Source: CANJDH01 sp964443245
GTDB lineage: Bacteria; Pseudomonadota; Gammaproteobacteria; Burkholderiales; JAEUOS01
Reading direction: 5' to 3'
DNA: 48,634 nucleotides
Assembly (NCBI GenBank): GCA_964443245.1
Contig: CAYUEG010000017.1
Location: forward strand, 1 to 48,634
Of this stretch, positions 31,864 to 39,779 are shown piece after piece. Every line of letters starts with the position of its first letter. The stretch's first letter is position 1. Made by a program: the position numbers and the translations under genes. The notes under the pieces were generated by a model. The model was not told the origin of the DNA. It ran no database searches and was given only the letters and a program-made list of their open reading frames with translations.

Positions 31864-33023
31864 GCGCGGTGCGTAACGCCGATCTGAAGATCGTCGACAT
31901 CAAGGCCTACGCCACGTCCTTCCCGCTCCCCAAGGACGGCAATGTCCGGCTCGGCATCGGCCGCGCAGTCAAGAAAGACGCCGTCGTGGTCAAGGTCACC
32001 ACGGCGGGCGGCATCGTTGGCTGGGGTGAGTCACATCATGCGCGTGCGCCATCGACCATTGCCAAGCTGGTCGAGACCACGCTCAAGATGCTGGTGATGG
32101 GCGAGGACGCGGCCAACGTGCAGGGCATCTGGAACAAGATTTACGACAAGCAGCTCGCCAGTCACGGCTTGGGCGCCGGTACCGCCATGGCGATGAGCGG
32201 CATCGACATGGCGCTGTGGGACATTCGCGGCAAGGCGACTGGCTGGCCGCTGTACAAGCTGCTGGGCGGCGTCTCGAAGCCGGTAGCTGCCTATGCCGGC
32301 GGCATCTCGCTGGGCTTCCAGCCACCGGCCGAGTTGATCGAAGAGGCGAAACTGCACGTCGCTGCAGGCTACAAGGCCGTCAAGCTGCGCCTGGGTGATA
32401 ACCCGAAAGATGATCTGGCACGTGTCGCCGCAATTCGCAAGGCGTTTGGCGATGACCTGGTGATTCTGACCGATGCCAACATCGGCTACTCGGTGGCCGA
32501 TGCACGCACCGTCATGCCGGGCCTGGATGCCAATGGCGTGGCATGGCTCGAAGAGCCTTTCCCGGCACACGATTACCGCAGCTATCGCGAAGCCAAGGCG
32601 TTCGGCCGCGTGCCGCTGGCCGCGGGTGAAAACCACTACACCCGCTTCGAGTTTTCGCGCCTGATTGACGAAGGCATCGTCACCATCCTGCAGCCTGACC
32701 TCTCCAAGACGGGTGGGGTGACGGAAGTGATGAAGATCGCTGCGATGGCCTCCGCACACAAGCTGCCGGTGCATCCGCATACCTCGATGACCGGCCTCAA
32801 CATGGCTGCCTCGATCCATGTGCTCGCAGCCCTCGATCACCCCGGCTATTTCGAAGGGGATGTCTCGAAGAACAACCTGTTCCGGGACGTGATGGTCAAC
32901 GAGCCTTACCGTGTCGATGCCCAAGGCAATGTCCGGCCGCTCGAAGGACCGGGTCTGGGGCTGGAAGTGGACGAAGATTTTTTGATCAAGCACCCGGTCA
33001 TCGAAGGACCGAGCTACGTATAA
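31860..33023 (+). CDS. Mandelate racemase/muconate lactonizing enzyme family protein
   Basis: Enolase-superfamily enzyme of 387 residues. The N-terminal capping domain (about 10-135) is followed by the barrel. Metal ligands are Asp205 (LTDANIGY), Glu231/232 (WLEEPF) and Glu257 (AAGEN). The general bases are Lys175 (AVKLRLG, with Arg177 in place of a second Lys) and a probable Asp280-His307 dyad (QPDLSKTGG, HPHTSMTG). These place it in the mandelate-racemase subgroup: an acid-sugar dehydratase or a racemase. Translation is coupled to the upstream dehydrogenase by ATGA. A sugar-acid dehydratase fits the operon best. Confidence 0.92.
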   Translation: MSAVRNADLKIVDIKAYATSFPLPKDGNVRLGIGRAVKKDAVVVKVTTAGGIVGWGESHHARAPSTIAKLVETTLKMLVMGEDAANVQGIWNKIYDKQLASHGLGAGTAMAMSGIDMALWDIRGKATGWPLYKLLGGVSKPVAAYAGGISLGFQPPAELIEEAKLHVAAGYKAVKLRLGDNPKDDLARVAAIRKAFGDDLVILTDANIGYSVADARTVMPGLDANGVAWLEEPFPAHDYRSYREAKAFGRVPLAAGENHYTRFEFSRLIDEGIVTILQPDLSKTGGVTEVMKIAAMASAHKLPVHPHTSMTGLNMAASIHVLAALDHPGYFEGDVSKNNLFRDVMVNEPYRVDAQGNVRPLEGPGLGLEVDEDFLIKHPVIEGPSYV

Positions 33024-33039
33024 CAACCAGGAGACCAGC

Positions 33040-34011
33040 ATGTTCAAGAAACTTGCACTTGTTGTCGCAGTCGCAATTGGTACCGTCGCATCCACCCTAC
33101 CCGCTGGCGCACAGACATTCCCGAGCAAGCCCATCAAGGTCGTGGTGCCGTTCCCACCGGGCGCCTTCAACGACACCTTGGGCCGTACCCTGGCGCAGGA
33201 GTTTGCCAAAGGCTTCGCTCCCGGCTCGCATGTGGACAACAAACCGGGTGGCGGCACGGTGATCGGGACCGATTTCGTTGCCAAGTCGGCACCGGACGGC
33301 CACACCATCCTGATCGTCGCGTTTCCTTTTGCACTGATCAACAGTCTGCACCCGCAGTCCAAGATCGATGTCACGCGCGATTTCGCCGCACTGGCGTGGG
33401 CCGGATCGACGCCGAACATCCTGGTGGTCAACCCGAACTCGCCCTACAAGACCGTCAGGGATTTGCTGACCGCTGCGAAGGCCAAGCCCGGCTCCATCCC
33501 TTACGCCTCCACCGGCAATGGTTCCTCCAATCATTTGTCGATGGAACTGTTCAAACTGATGTCGGCCACGGATCTGAATCACATCCCGTACAAGGGGAGT
33601 GCGCCGGCCGTGACCGACCTGATCGGCGGGCAGGTGCAGGCCATGTTCGACAACGTACCCAACGTGATCCAGCACATCAAGGCCGGGCGGCTACGTGCCC
33701 TGGGCATCACTTCGGCAAAACGCTCAGCGGCCCTGCCAGATTTGCCAACCATCGATGAAGCCGGAGTCCCGGGTTATCAGGTCTCGGTCTGGTTTGGCGT
33801 CGTGGCGCCTGCTGCCACGCCGAAGGATGTGGTGGCCAAGCTCAATACCGAGATCAATCGCATCCTCGCCTTGCCGGAAGTCAAGGAGCGTTTCAGCCAG
33901 GGCGGCATCGAGATCGTCGGCGGTTCGGCAGAGATGTTCGACAAACACGTACGCGAGCAGGTTGCCACCTGGAGCAAGGTCGTCAAGGAAGGGAACATCA
34001 AGGCGGACTGA
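33040..34011 (+). CDS. Bug-family periplasmic solute receptor (TTT system)
   Basis: Tripartite tricarboxylate transporter substrate-binding protein of 323 residues. A Sec signal peptide (about 1-24, ending LPAGAQ) is followed by the family start FPSKPIKVVVPFPPGAFND. Later blocks are VIGTDFVAKSAPDGHT and YASTGNGSSNHL, then the cleft strand IPYKGSAPAVTDLIGGQV. Bug proteins bind carboxylates in the periplasm. No TctA or TctB membrane subunit is nearby, which is common for Bug receptors. It starts 16 bp after the enolase-superfamily gene and ends that operon. Confidence 0.93.
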   Translation: MFKKLALVVAVAIGTVASTLPAGAQTFPSKPIKVVVPFPPGAFNDTLGRTLAQEFAKGFAPGSHVDNKPGGGTVIGTDFVAKSAPDGHTILIVAFPFALINSLHPQSKIDVTRDFAALAWAGSTPNILVVNPNSPYKTVRDLLTAAKAKPGSIPYASTGNGSSNHLSMELFKLMSATDLNHIPYKGSAPAVTDLIGGQVQAMFDNVPNVIQHIKAGRLRALGITSAKRSAALPDLPTIDEAGVPGYQVSVWFGVVAPAATPKDVVAKLNTEINRILALPEVKERFSQGGIEIVGGSAEMFDKHVREQVATWSKVVKEGNIKAD

Positions 34012-34038
34012 GTTGGGAGGCAGCAGGGGCGCACCCGC

Positions 34039-34044
34039 TAAAAT
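34039..34044 (+). promoter_or_regulatory. -10-like box upstream of glnS
   Basis: TAAAAT lies 30 bases before the glnS ATG, in the 63-bp gap after the Bug gene, and may give glnS its own promoter. A TTGGGA at 34013-34018 is 20 bases away, too far for a good -35. Confidence 0.35.
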
Positions 34045-34074
34045 GGGCGTTGCAACACTTCCACCGGCCCCTCC

Positions 34075-35880
34075 ATGTCTTCCCCTGCTTCAGCGCCTGC
34101 CCCCGCGTCCAACTTCCTGCGCAGCATCATCGATGCCGACCTGCGCGAGGGAACCTACAAGAACCGCTCCTGGAGCGGCTCTCCTGGCGATGCTGCATCG
34201 CATGCGGGGGCTCCTGCCGATCCGGCGGCAATACGGACGCGCTTCCCGCCCGAGCCGAATGGCTACCTGCATGTAGGGCACGCCAAAAGCATTTGCCTCA
34301 ACTTCGGTCTCGCGCGCGACTATGGTGGCGTCTGCCACATGCGCTTTGACGATACCAATCCGGAGAAGGAGGATCAGGAGTACGCCGATTCGATCCTCGA
34401 CGCTGTCCGGTGGCTGGGGTTCAGCTGGGAACAGCCTGCCGAAAATGGCCAGACTGATGCAGTCCGTTCGCACTTGTTCCACGCGAGCGATTATTTCGAT
34501 TTCATGTTCACCGCCGCCGAATACCTGATCACCTCGGGGAACGCCTACGTCGACGCCCAAAGCGCGGAAGAGATGCGCGTCAACCGCGGCACGCTCACCG
34601 AACCGGGCAAGGACAGCCCCTGGCGCAACCGGCCGGCGGAAGAATCCCTGCGCCTGTTCCGCGAGATGCGCGACGGCAAACATGCGGAAGGCACGCTGGT
34701 GCTGCGTGCACGGATCGACATGGCCGCACCCAACATCAACCTGCGTGATCCGGCCATTTATCGCATCCGCAAGGCATCCCATCACCGTACCGGCGACAAG
34801 TGGTGCGTCTATCCGATGTACACCTACGCCCATCCGATCGAGGATGCGCTGGAGCGCATTACCCATTCGATCTGCACCCTCGAATTCGAGGACCAGCGGC
34901 CGTTCTACGACTGGCTGCTCGGCAAGCTGGCAGACGGCGGCCTGCTGGCGCGCCCCCTGCCTCGCCAGTACGAATTCGCGCGCCTCAACCTGACCTACGT
35001 GATCACCAGCAAGCGCAAGCTCAAGCAGCTGGTCGACGAGAAGATTGTCGAGGGCTGGGATGATCCGCGCATGCCCACCATCGTCGGCTTGCGGCGTCGC
35101 GGCTTTACCCCCGAATCGATCCGCCTGTTCTGCGATCGCATCGGCGTCTCGAAGGCCGACTCATGGATCGATTACGCCACGCTCGAAATCGCCCTGCGCG
35201 ACGACCTCGACGGCAAGGCCGCCCGGGCCATGGCGGTACTCGACCCGCTCAAGCTCAAGCTGACCAACTGGTCCACCGAATTCGGCGACCCCGGTCACAC
35301 CGAGGCATGCAATGCACCGGTCCACCCGCATCATCCGGAGCGCGGGCTGCGGCAATTCTCGCTCGGCCCTGAAGTCTGGATCGAGCGCGATGATTTCATG
35401 GAAGTACCTGCCAAGGGCTACCATCGCCTCTACCCGGGCAACAAGGTACGCCTCAAGTACGGCTATGTGATCGAATGTACCGGTTGCGAAAAGGATGGCG
35501 AGGGCAACATCATCGCCGTCCTGGCCACACTCGTGCACGACACCAAGAGTGGCACACCCGGATCAGACAGCGTCAAGGTCAAGGGGGTGATCACCTGGGT
35601 CGGGGTACACGACGCGCTGGCAGCACAGGTACGGCTGTACGACCGGCTGTTCACGGATGCCCACCCGGACGCCGGTGGGAAGGACTTCAAGGCCAGCCTC
35701 AACCCGGCCAGCCTTGCGACGGTGAAAGCGTATCTCGAACCCTCGTTGTCTGCCGCGCAGGCAGGCAGCCACTACCAGTTCGAGCGCCATGGCTACTTTG
35801 TGGCTGACCGCAGCCTGCATTCGGCCGGTTCCCCCACCTTCAATCGCATCACGGGCCTGAAGGACACCTGGACAAAATAG
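34075..35880 (+). CDS. glnS: Glutaminyl-tRNA synthetase
   Basis: Class I aminoacyl-tRNA synthetase of 601 residues, charging tRNA-Gln in the cytosol. The HIGH-type motif is FPPEPNGYLHVGHAKS and the KMSKS-type loop is VITSKRKL. The catalytic core includes MRFDDTNPEKEDQEY, and a C-terminal anticodon-binding beta-barrel region runs from about residue 375. The protein has an extra N-terminal segment of about 45 residues before the core (ASNFLRSIIDADL onward), usual in betaproteobacteria. Presence of GlnRS means Gln-tRNA can be made without transamidation. Confidence 0.98.
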   Translation: MSSPASAPAPASNFLRSIIDADLREGTYKNRSWSGSPGDAASHAGAPADPAAIRTRFPPEPNGYLHVGHAKSICLNFGLARDYGGVCHMRFDDTNPEKEDQEYADSILDAVRWLGFSWEQPAENGQTDAVRSHLFHASDYFDFMFTAAEYLITSGNAYVDAQSAEEMRVNRGTLTEPGKDSPWRNRPAEESLRLFREMRDGKHAEGTLVLRARIDMAAPNINLRDPAIYRIRKASHHRTGDKWCVYPMYTYAHPIEDALERITHSICTLEFEDQRPFYDWLLGKLADGGLLARPLPRQYEFARLNLTYVITSKRKLKQLVDEKIVEGWDDPRMPTIVGLRRRGFTPESIRLFCDRIGVSKADSWIDYATLEIALRDDLDGKAARAMAVLDPLKLKLTNWSTEFGDPGHTEACNAPVHPHHPERGLRQFSLGPEVWIERDDFMEVPAKGYHRLYPGNKVRLKYGYVIECTGCEKDGEGNIIAVLATLVHDTKSGTPGSDSVKVKGVITWVGVHDALAAQVRLYDRLFTDAHPDAGGKDFKASLNPASLATVKAYLEPSLSAAQAGSHYQFERHGYFVADRSLHSAGSPTFNRITGLKDTWTK

Positions 35881-35916
35881 CCCGGCGCTGGCGGGCAGGC
35901 CAACGTCTGTTGCCGC

Positions 35917-36513
35917 TCAGGTACCCGCGCGCCCCAGTTGTTCGAGTTTCCTGCTCCACCGGGCGACATCGGCAGGCATTAGCCCACCCACCTGACCGAT
36001 CAGGGTCTCGTGGATCGGGCTGATGCCGACAAAGCCAAGAATGTTGCGCTCCAGCGACTTGACGCTGTGCGCCCGGAAGTACCAGCGATAGACCAGCGCC
36101 GGCATGCCCATGGTGACCACCACGCGGGCTGACCTGCCGGTCAGTCCCTTGCGCCCGAACTGCGTATCTCCCTTTTCGCGCTTGAAAGCGAAGCCGGGGC
36201 GCGCCACCTGTTCGAGAAAGCCTTTGAGCAGGGCCGGCATGTCGCCCAGCCATAGCGGGAAAAACAACACGATGTGCTGCGCCCGAGCAATTGCCAGTTG
36301 CGCGTCCCGCAGTCCCGCCGGCACCGTGCCGCTGTCCCAATCCTGCTTGCTGCGCAACAACGGGAAATCGAGTGTTGCCACGTGAAGCCGCCGCACTTCG
36401 TGCCCAGCCGCCTGGGCGCCCCGTGCGTAGGCGTCTTCCAGTTCATGACCCAAGTGGCGCGCAGTGCGATCGGGGTGGCCCTGAATCAGGAGAATGCGTT
36501 GCAGTGCGGGCAT
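35917..36513 (-). CDS. NAD(P)H-dependent flavodoxin-fold oxidoreductase
   Basis: Flavodoxin_2-family protein of 198 residues, related to quinone reductases and KefF-type proteins. The FMN phosphate loop lies near ILLIQGHPDRTARH. FFPLWLGDMPALLKGFLEQV is the conserved block before the flavin, and RKGLTGRSARVVVTMGMP follows. It is a two-electron reductase of quinones or other electrophiles. It is convergent with glnS, with 36 bp between stops. Upstream is a 263-bp gap without a convincing gene. No potassium efflux gene is adjacent, so a KefF role is not supported. Confidence 0.87.
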   Translation of the reverse strand: MPALQRILLIQGHPDRTARHLGHELEDAYARGAQAAGHEVRRLHVATLDFPLLRSKQDWDSGTVPAGLRDAQLAIARAQHIVLFFPLWLGDMPALLKGFLEQVARPGFAFKREKGDTQFGRKGLTGRSARVVVTMGMPALVYRWYFRAHSVKSLERNILGFVGISPIHETLIGQVGGLMPADVARWSRKLEQLGRAGT

Positions 36514-36644
36514 GGTGCATCAACTCCGGGGTGCCGCGGGCGCTCGCGGCAGATGGTCAACTCGCCGCTGCCACCTGCAACACTGCATGAAGATCCGTGA
36601 ACAGGGTGTCAGTTGCGGCATACCCAAATGCTCCCATAGCCGCA

Positions 36645-36701
36645 GGGACTTCGGTTTGATCTGGCGCAAAACCTGCACGACCGATGGCGAAAGTGCGTCC
36701 C
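36645..36701. other. Unexplained inverted-repeat segment in the 36514-36776 gap
   Basis: In the 263-bp region without a supported gene, nested repeats can be drawn: GGGAC (36645-36649) with GTCCC (36697-36701), and inside them TCGGT (36651-36655) with ACCGA (36680-36684). Just before, TGCGGC (36614-36619) faces GCCGCA (36639-36644). This might be a structured RNA, but short repeats arise easily in GC-rich DNA. Confidence 0.2.
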
Positions 36702-36728
36702 AGGCCGCACACACGGGCTGGCGCACAT

Positions 36729-36756
36729 AAAAAAAGCCACGCTAGGCGTGGCTTTT
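36729..36756 (-). terminator. Intrinsic terminator of the 54-residue basic protein gene
   Basis: AAAAGCCACGC-TAG-GCGTGGCTTTT is a perfect 11-bp stem with a three-base loop. On the minus strand it is followed by a run of seven U (36735-36729). It lies 20 bp after the stop of the basic protein gene. On the plus strand only four T follow, so it is weaker in that direction. Confidence 0.92.
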
Positions 36757-36776
36757 CTGACTGTTGCGGCGGAGCC

Positions 36777-36941
36777 TTACTTGGGCGCGCCCGAACTTCT
36801 CATCGAAGAGGCCTTGATGCGCTTGACCTTCTCGAGCATCTTCCAGGTTGCCTTGGGGGAGCCGGCGAACAGGCGCTTGAGATCCTTGCCGAGACAGCGG
36901 CGCTCCAGCGTGTTGCGGCGATTGCGTTTGCGTTCTGCCAC
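36777..36941 (-). CDS. 54-residue highly basic protein, unknown function
   Basis: I do not recognise a family. The protein starts VAERKRNRRNTLERRCLGKD and continues LKRLFAGSPKATWKMLEKVK; nine Arg and nine Lys against four acidic residues give a net charge near +14, suggesting RNA or DNA binding. Start is GTG at 36941 with GGAG eight bases upstream. A perfect TATAAT, a palindrome in the promoter spacer and a strong terminator frame it as a single-gene transcript. A longer upstream reading in the same frame runs through the promoter and is rejected. It might be a ribosome-associated or nucleoid protein, by charge only. Confidence 0.75.
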   Translation of the reverse strand: MAERKRNRRNTLERRCLGKDLKRLFAGSPKATWKMLEKVKRIKASSMRSSGAPK

Positions 36942-36986
36942 GATTGTTACTCCAGTTGAGAAATGAGAGAGGGAAGGAAACCGCCC

Positions 36987-37006
36987 ATTATACCTGCCTT
37001 GGCAGG
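36987..37006 (-). promoter_or_regulatory. Promoter -10 and adjacent palindrome of the basic protein gene
   Basis: A perfect TATAAT on the minus strand (36987-36992) lies about 45 bases before the GTG start. Directly upstream, filling most of the -10/-35 spacer, is CCTGCC-TT-GGCAGG (36993-37006), a perfect 6-bp inverted repeat. No good -35 hexamer is seen, which would fit activator-dependent or operator-controlled expression. Confidence 0.55.
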
Positions 37007-37036
37007 GCCGACCGTGCCCTGCCCCGCGGGCGGGAC

Positions 37037-37444
37037 TTAGGCGGCCATGGCGCCGCAGGCTGGCTGGGCCAGGCCTCCCTGCGCCAGAAAGCGTGCCAGC
37101 ACCGCGTCCATCGACATCACATGGTTGTCGAACCATTCGGTCAAGGCCGGCACGAGGCTTGCGGCCAGACGTGCGTCTCCGGCCGCCACCCGCCTGCGCA
37201 CTTCGCGCACAGTCTCCAGCACCATGTCGTGCTCGCCACGATGGCAGCCAATTGGCGGAAAGCCGCTCTCTTCCATCTGTGCATTCTCGAAACTGAAGTG
37301 GGCCTCGCAGTGCGCGACGAACCGGTCCAGCGCGGCCACGACATCATCGGGCTGGCCGATTGCCGCCAGCGCCTCGACGAATTCGCGATGGTGTGCATCG
37401 ATATCGGGATGGCCGGTCAAAAGATGGGATGCGAGCGGGGACAT
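37037..37444 (-). CDS. Bacteriohemerythrin-like protein
   Basis: Four-helix-bundle protein of 135 residues with a di-iron, O2-binding site. All ligands of the family are visible: His18/His19 (DAHHREF), His49-x3-Glu53 (HFSFE), His68-x3-His72 (HRGEH) and His108-x4-Asp113 (HVMSMD). It probably binds, stores or senses oxygen or related species in the cytosol. I start at ATG 37444 (MSPLASHLL); a TTG at 37471 is possible but has no better ribosome site. The C-terminal 15 residues are Ala/Gly-rich. No signalling domain is fused. Confidence 0.9.
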   Translation of the reverse strand: MSPLASHLLTGHPDIDAHHREFVEALAAIGQPDDVVAALDRFVAHCEAHFSFENAQMEESGFPPIGCHRGEHDMVLETVREVRRRVAAGDARLAASLVPALTEWFDNHVMSMDAVLARFLAQGGLAQPACGAMAA

Positions 37445-37578
37445 GGTCAGAAGCGAGGGGCGTTTCAGCAACGATCAGGGGCGCCATCGTATACTAAATT
37501 TGCACTGCGGCCAGCTTCGGTCCGCAGCGCGCCGCAATACCGGTTTGCCCCGACATCGCCAATCGACTACCCATCTGT

Positions 37579-38271
37579 ATGGCCGGCCACCCCATGCTCA
37601 AGACCCGCTTCGCTGCTTCGCTTCTTTTCGTGCTTCTGGGAGTATGGTTCGTTCCCGTAAACGCACTGGCACAGTCGACGCCTGAAGCTGCCCTCATCAT
37701 GGCGGCCGAGCGTGGCGATACCGCCACGGTGGCCCGTCTGCTGCGTGAAGGCGTGCCGATCGAAGCACGCGATGCCAGCGGCCGCACGCCCCTGTTGGCC
37801 GCCACCCAGTACAACCGCATCGAGACCGCACGCGCCCTGATTGCCGCCGGGGCCAACGTCAACGCGCAAGACCGGATCAAGGACAGCCCTTATCTGCTTT
37901 CGGGTGCGCGTGGCCATGTCGAGATACTGCGCATGACGCTCGCTGCCGGGGCCGATCTGAAAAGTGTCAACCGATTTGGTGGTACCGCACTCACGCCAGC
38001 GTGCCACTACGGGCATGTCGAAGCGGTGCGCGAACTGCTCAAGACTCGCGTGGCGCTGGACCATGTCAACAACCTGGGCTGGACCTGCCTGCTCGAGGCG
38101 GTGATCTTGGGGGATGGCGGGGCGCGCCATGCAGAAATCGTGCGCCTGGTGGTGGATGCCGGGGCCAATGTGAATCTGGCGGACCACCAGGGTGTGACCC
38201 CGGTTGTGCATGCACGCCAGCGCGGCCAGCGCGAGATCGTGACCATCCTGGAAAAAGCCGGGGCGCGCTAA
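37579..38271 (+). CDS. Secreted ankyrin-repeat protein
   Basis: A 230-residue protein with a signal peptide (from the second Met at 37594: MLKTRFAASLLFVLLGVWF, cleavage near NALAQ) and about five ankyrin repeats. Typical repeat cores are DASGRTPLLAATQYNRIETA, RGHVEILRMTLAAGADL, YGHVEAVRELLKTRVAL and GVTPVVHARQRGQREIV. It should act in the periplasm as a protein-binding scaffold. No partner is suggested by the neighbours, a hemerythrin (divergent) and an anti-sigma factor (convergent). The first ATG (37579) and the one at 37594 are both possible starts. Confidence 0.88.
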   Translation: MAGHPMLKTRFAASLLFVLLGVWFVPVNALAQSTPEAALIMAAERGDTATVARLLREGVPIEARDASGRTPLLAATQYNRIETARALIAAGANVNAQDRIKDSPYLLSGARGHVEILRMTLAAGADLKSVNRFGGTALTPACHYGHVEAVRELLKTRVALDHVNNLGWTCLLEAVILGDGGARHAEIVRLVVDAGANVNLADHQGVTPVVHARQRGQREIVTILEKAGAR

Positions 38272-38348
38272 ACCGCCCCCGCTTGGTCTGCCGCAACGGT
38301 TCCCGATGCAAGGCCTGGGCAGCGGCAGGCGCTGCGCTCAGCTGTTCC

Positions 38349-39140
38349 TCAACCGTTCAATTGCTGGTACACCTGGTCCGACAACTGCATCAGCCGCGCG
38401 CGCGACATCTCGCCGGACAACGCATAGTTGAAATCCCGATCCACCCAGTAAAACGCCGAGACCGGACCGTTCTGCTCGAAGCGAAACGCAGTCGGTTGAG
38501 AGGCCATGCCACGCGCCGAGGCGCACACGTAAACGGTCACCCGTTCCCCGGCCGCATTCTGATACATGAATTGCGCGCGTGCGCCAGCTTCGCCCGGCAA
38601 CAGGCGCCCGCCGACCAGTTCGAAGCCTTGCGCGGAAAGCACTGGCGCCTTGATGGGCGCACCGAGTCGTTTGGACAGCCACTGCACCAGGTGCTGCTGC
38701 TCGGCTGCCGCCACTTCCACCGGATGGCGTACTTCGGGCGAATAGACCGCGTGCGCCACCATGGCATCGCGCGCAAACCGCTTGGCTGCCGCACTTTGTC
38801 CCAGCGCACCGCCGCCCGAAGCGTACCAGCCATGCCCGAACCATCCGGCCAGGCCCATCACCAGGCCCGCTGCCAGACCCGCCACCGCCGCAGCCATGCC
38901 CATCTGCCGCCATCCGCTGCCTCGCGTCGTGATGGCATCCAGCAAACGGCGCGGCACGGGCTCGTCCAGTGCGTCCCGCGCGAGGCTGCGCAGCGCATCG
39001 TTCTGCGCGCGCCAGCCATCGGCCTTGGCGCGCGCCTCGGGCTGGGTTGCAAGCCACGCTTCCACCTCGGTGCGACGCTCCGGACCCAACCGGCCATCTG
39101 CCCATGCGTGCAAATCGTCTTCAGTCACGATATTCGTCAT
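38349..39140 (-). CDS. Anti-sigma factor, membrane-bound
   Basis: A 263-residue protein with a cytoplasmic N-terminus of anti-sigma type (EDDLHAWADGRLGPERRTEVE, about residues 7-70) and one membrane helix (about 80-103, AAAVAGLAAGLVMGLAGWFG). A C-terminal periplasmic domain of about 150 residues follows. The zinc-binding Cys of ZAS anti-sigma factors is missing. It overlaps the stop of the ECF sigma gene by four bases, which couples production. It should hold the sigma factor at the membrane until an envelope or oxidative signal acts on the periplasmic part. The signal is unknown. Confidence 0.88.
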   Translation of the reverse strand: MTNIVTEDDLHAWADGRLGPERRTEVEAWLATQPEARAKADGWRAQNDALRSLARDALDEPVPRRLLDAITTRGSGWRQMGMAAAVAGLAAGLVMGLAGWFGHGWYASGGGALGQSAAAKRFARDAMVAHAVYSPEVRHPVEVAAAEQQHLVQWLSKRLGAPIKAPVLSAQGFELVGGRLLPGEAGARAQFMYQNAAGERVTVYVCASARGMASQPTAFRFEQNGPVSAFYWVDRDFNYALSGEMSRARLMQLSDQVYQQLNG

Positions 39141-39673
39141 TTCAGCACCTTCAAATGCGCGCGCCCGGCCTTCGCCGGCGGCGCCCCTTCCATCAATTCC
39201 GTCAGGCGCTGGCGCGCCCGGGACAACCGCGACATCACCGTGCCAATCGGCACGCCAATCAGGATCGCCGCCTCGGCATACGAAAAATCTTCCAGAGCCA
39301 CCAGCAACAGCACTTCGCGATGGTCTTCAGGCAGTTGCATCACGGCCCGCAACAAGTCCATCCGCAAACCTACATCGGGGGCCGGCCCCTCCAATTCAAG
39401 GTCTTCGGCATCCACGGTGTCACGCTGCATGCCGGCGCGGCTACGCACCTGATTGACAAACAGGTTGTGCATTACCGTAAACAGCCAGGCCCGCAACTGC
39501 AGCGCGGGGTCTGCGCCGGGATGCCAGAGCTGCCACTTCAGGCAGGCCCGTTCGAGGGTGTCCTGCACCAGATCATCCGCACGGTGCGCATCCCCGGTCA
39601 GCAGCCGCGCATAGCGCCGCAACCGCGGGATATGCGGAATGATGCTGTCACGATCCATGCCCGACGATGCCAT
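39137..39673 (-). CDS. ECF-type RNA polymerase sigma factor
   Basis: Sigma-70 family member of the extracytoplasmic function class, 178 residues. Region 2 is RLRRYARLLTGDAHRADDLVQDTLERACLK (given in part), ending in WLFTVMHNLFVNQVR; region 4 is LPEDHREVLLLVALEDFSYA with helix-turn-helix ILIGVPIGTVMSRLSRARQ. Its gene overlaps the downstream anti-sigma gene, the standard paired layout. The start may be 39673 or the Met at 39658. Targets are unknown; an autoregulated promoter would be in the 39674-39779 gap, where I see no clear motif. Confidence 0.93.
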   Translation of the reverse strand: MASSGMDRDSIIPHIPRLRRYARLLTGDAHRADDLVQDTLERACLKWQLWHPGADPALQLRAWLFTVMHNLFVNQVRSRAGMQRDTVDAEDLELEGPAPDVGLRMDLLRAVMQLPEDHREVLLLVALEDFSYAEAAILIGVPIGTVMSRLSRARQRLTELMEGAPPAKAGRAHLKVLK

Positions 39674-39779
39674 GCGCCATCCTGATCCCGTAAACAGCCG
39701 AGGCTGCCGTTTTATTCCCCCCCGCCCGAGCGCCAGAGGCGCCGGTCAGTGACTCAATCCCCAGTCAGCTGCTCCACCT

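Noticed and set aside
36520..36726. 68-codon minus-strand frame in the gap upstream of the flavodoxin-fold gene
   Set aside because: No ribosome site, no recognisable composition or fold, and it ends against the next gene without coupling.
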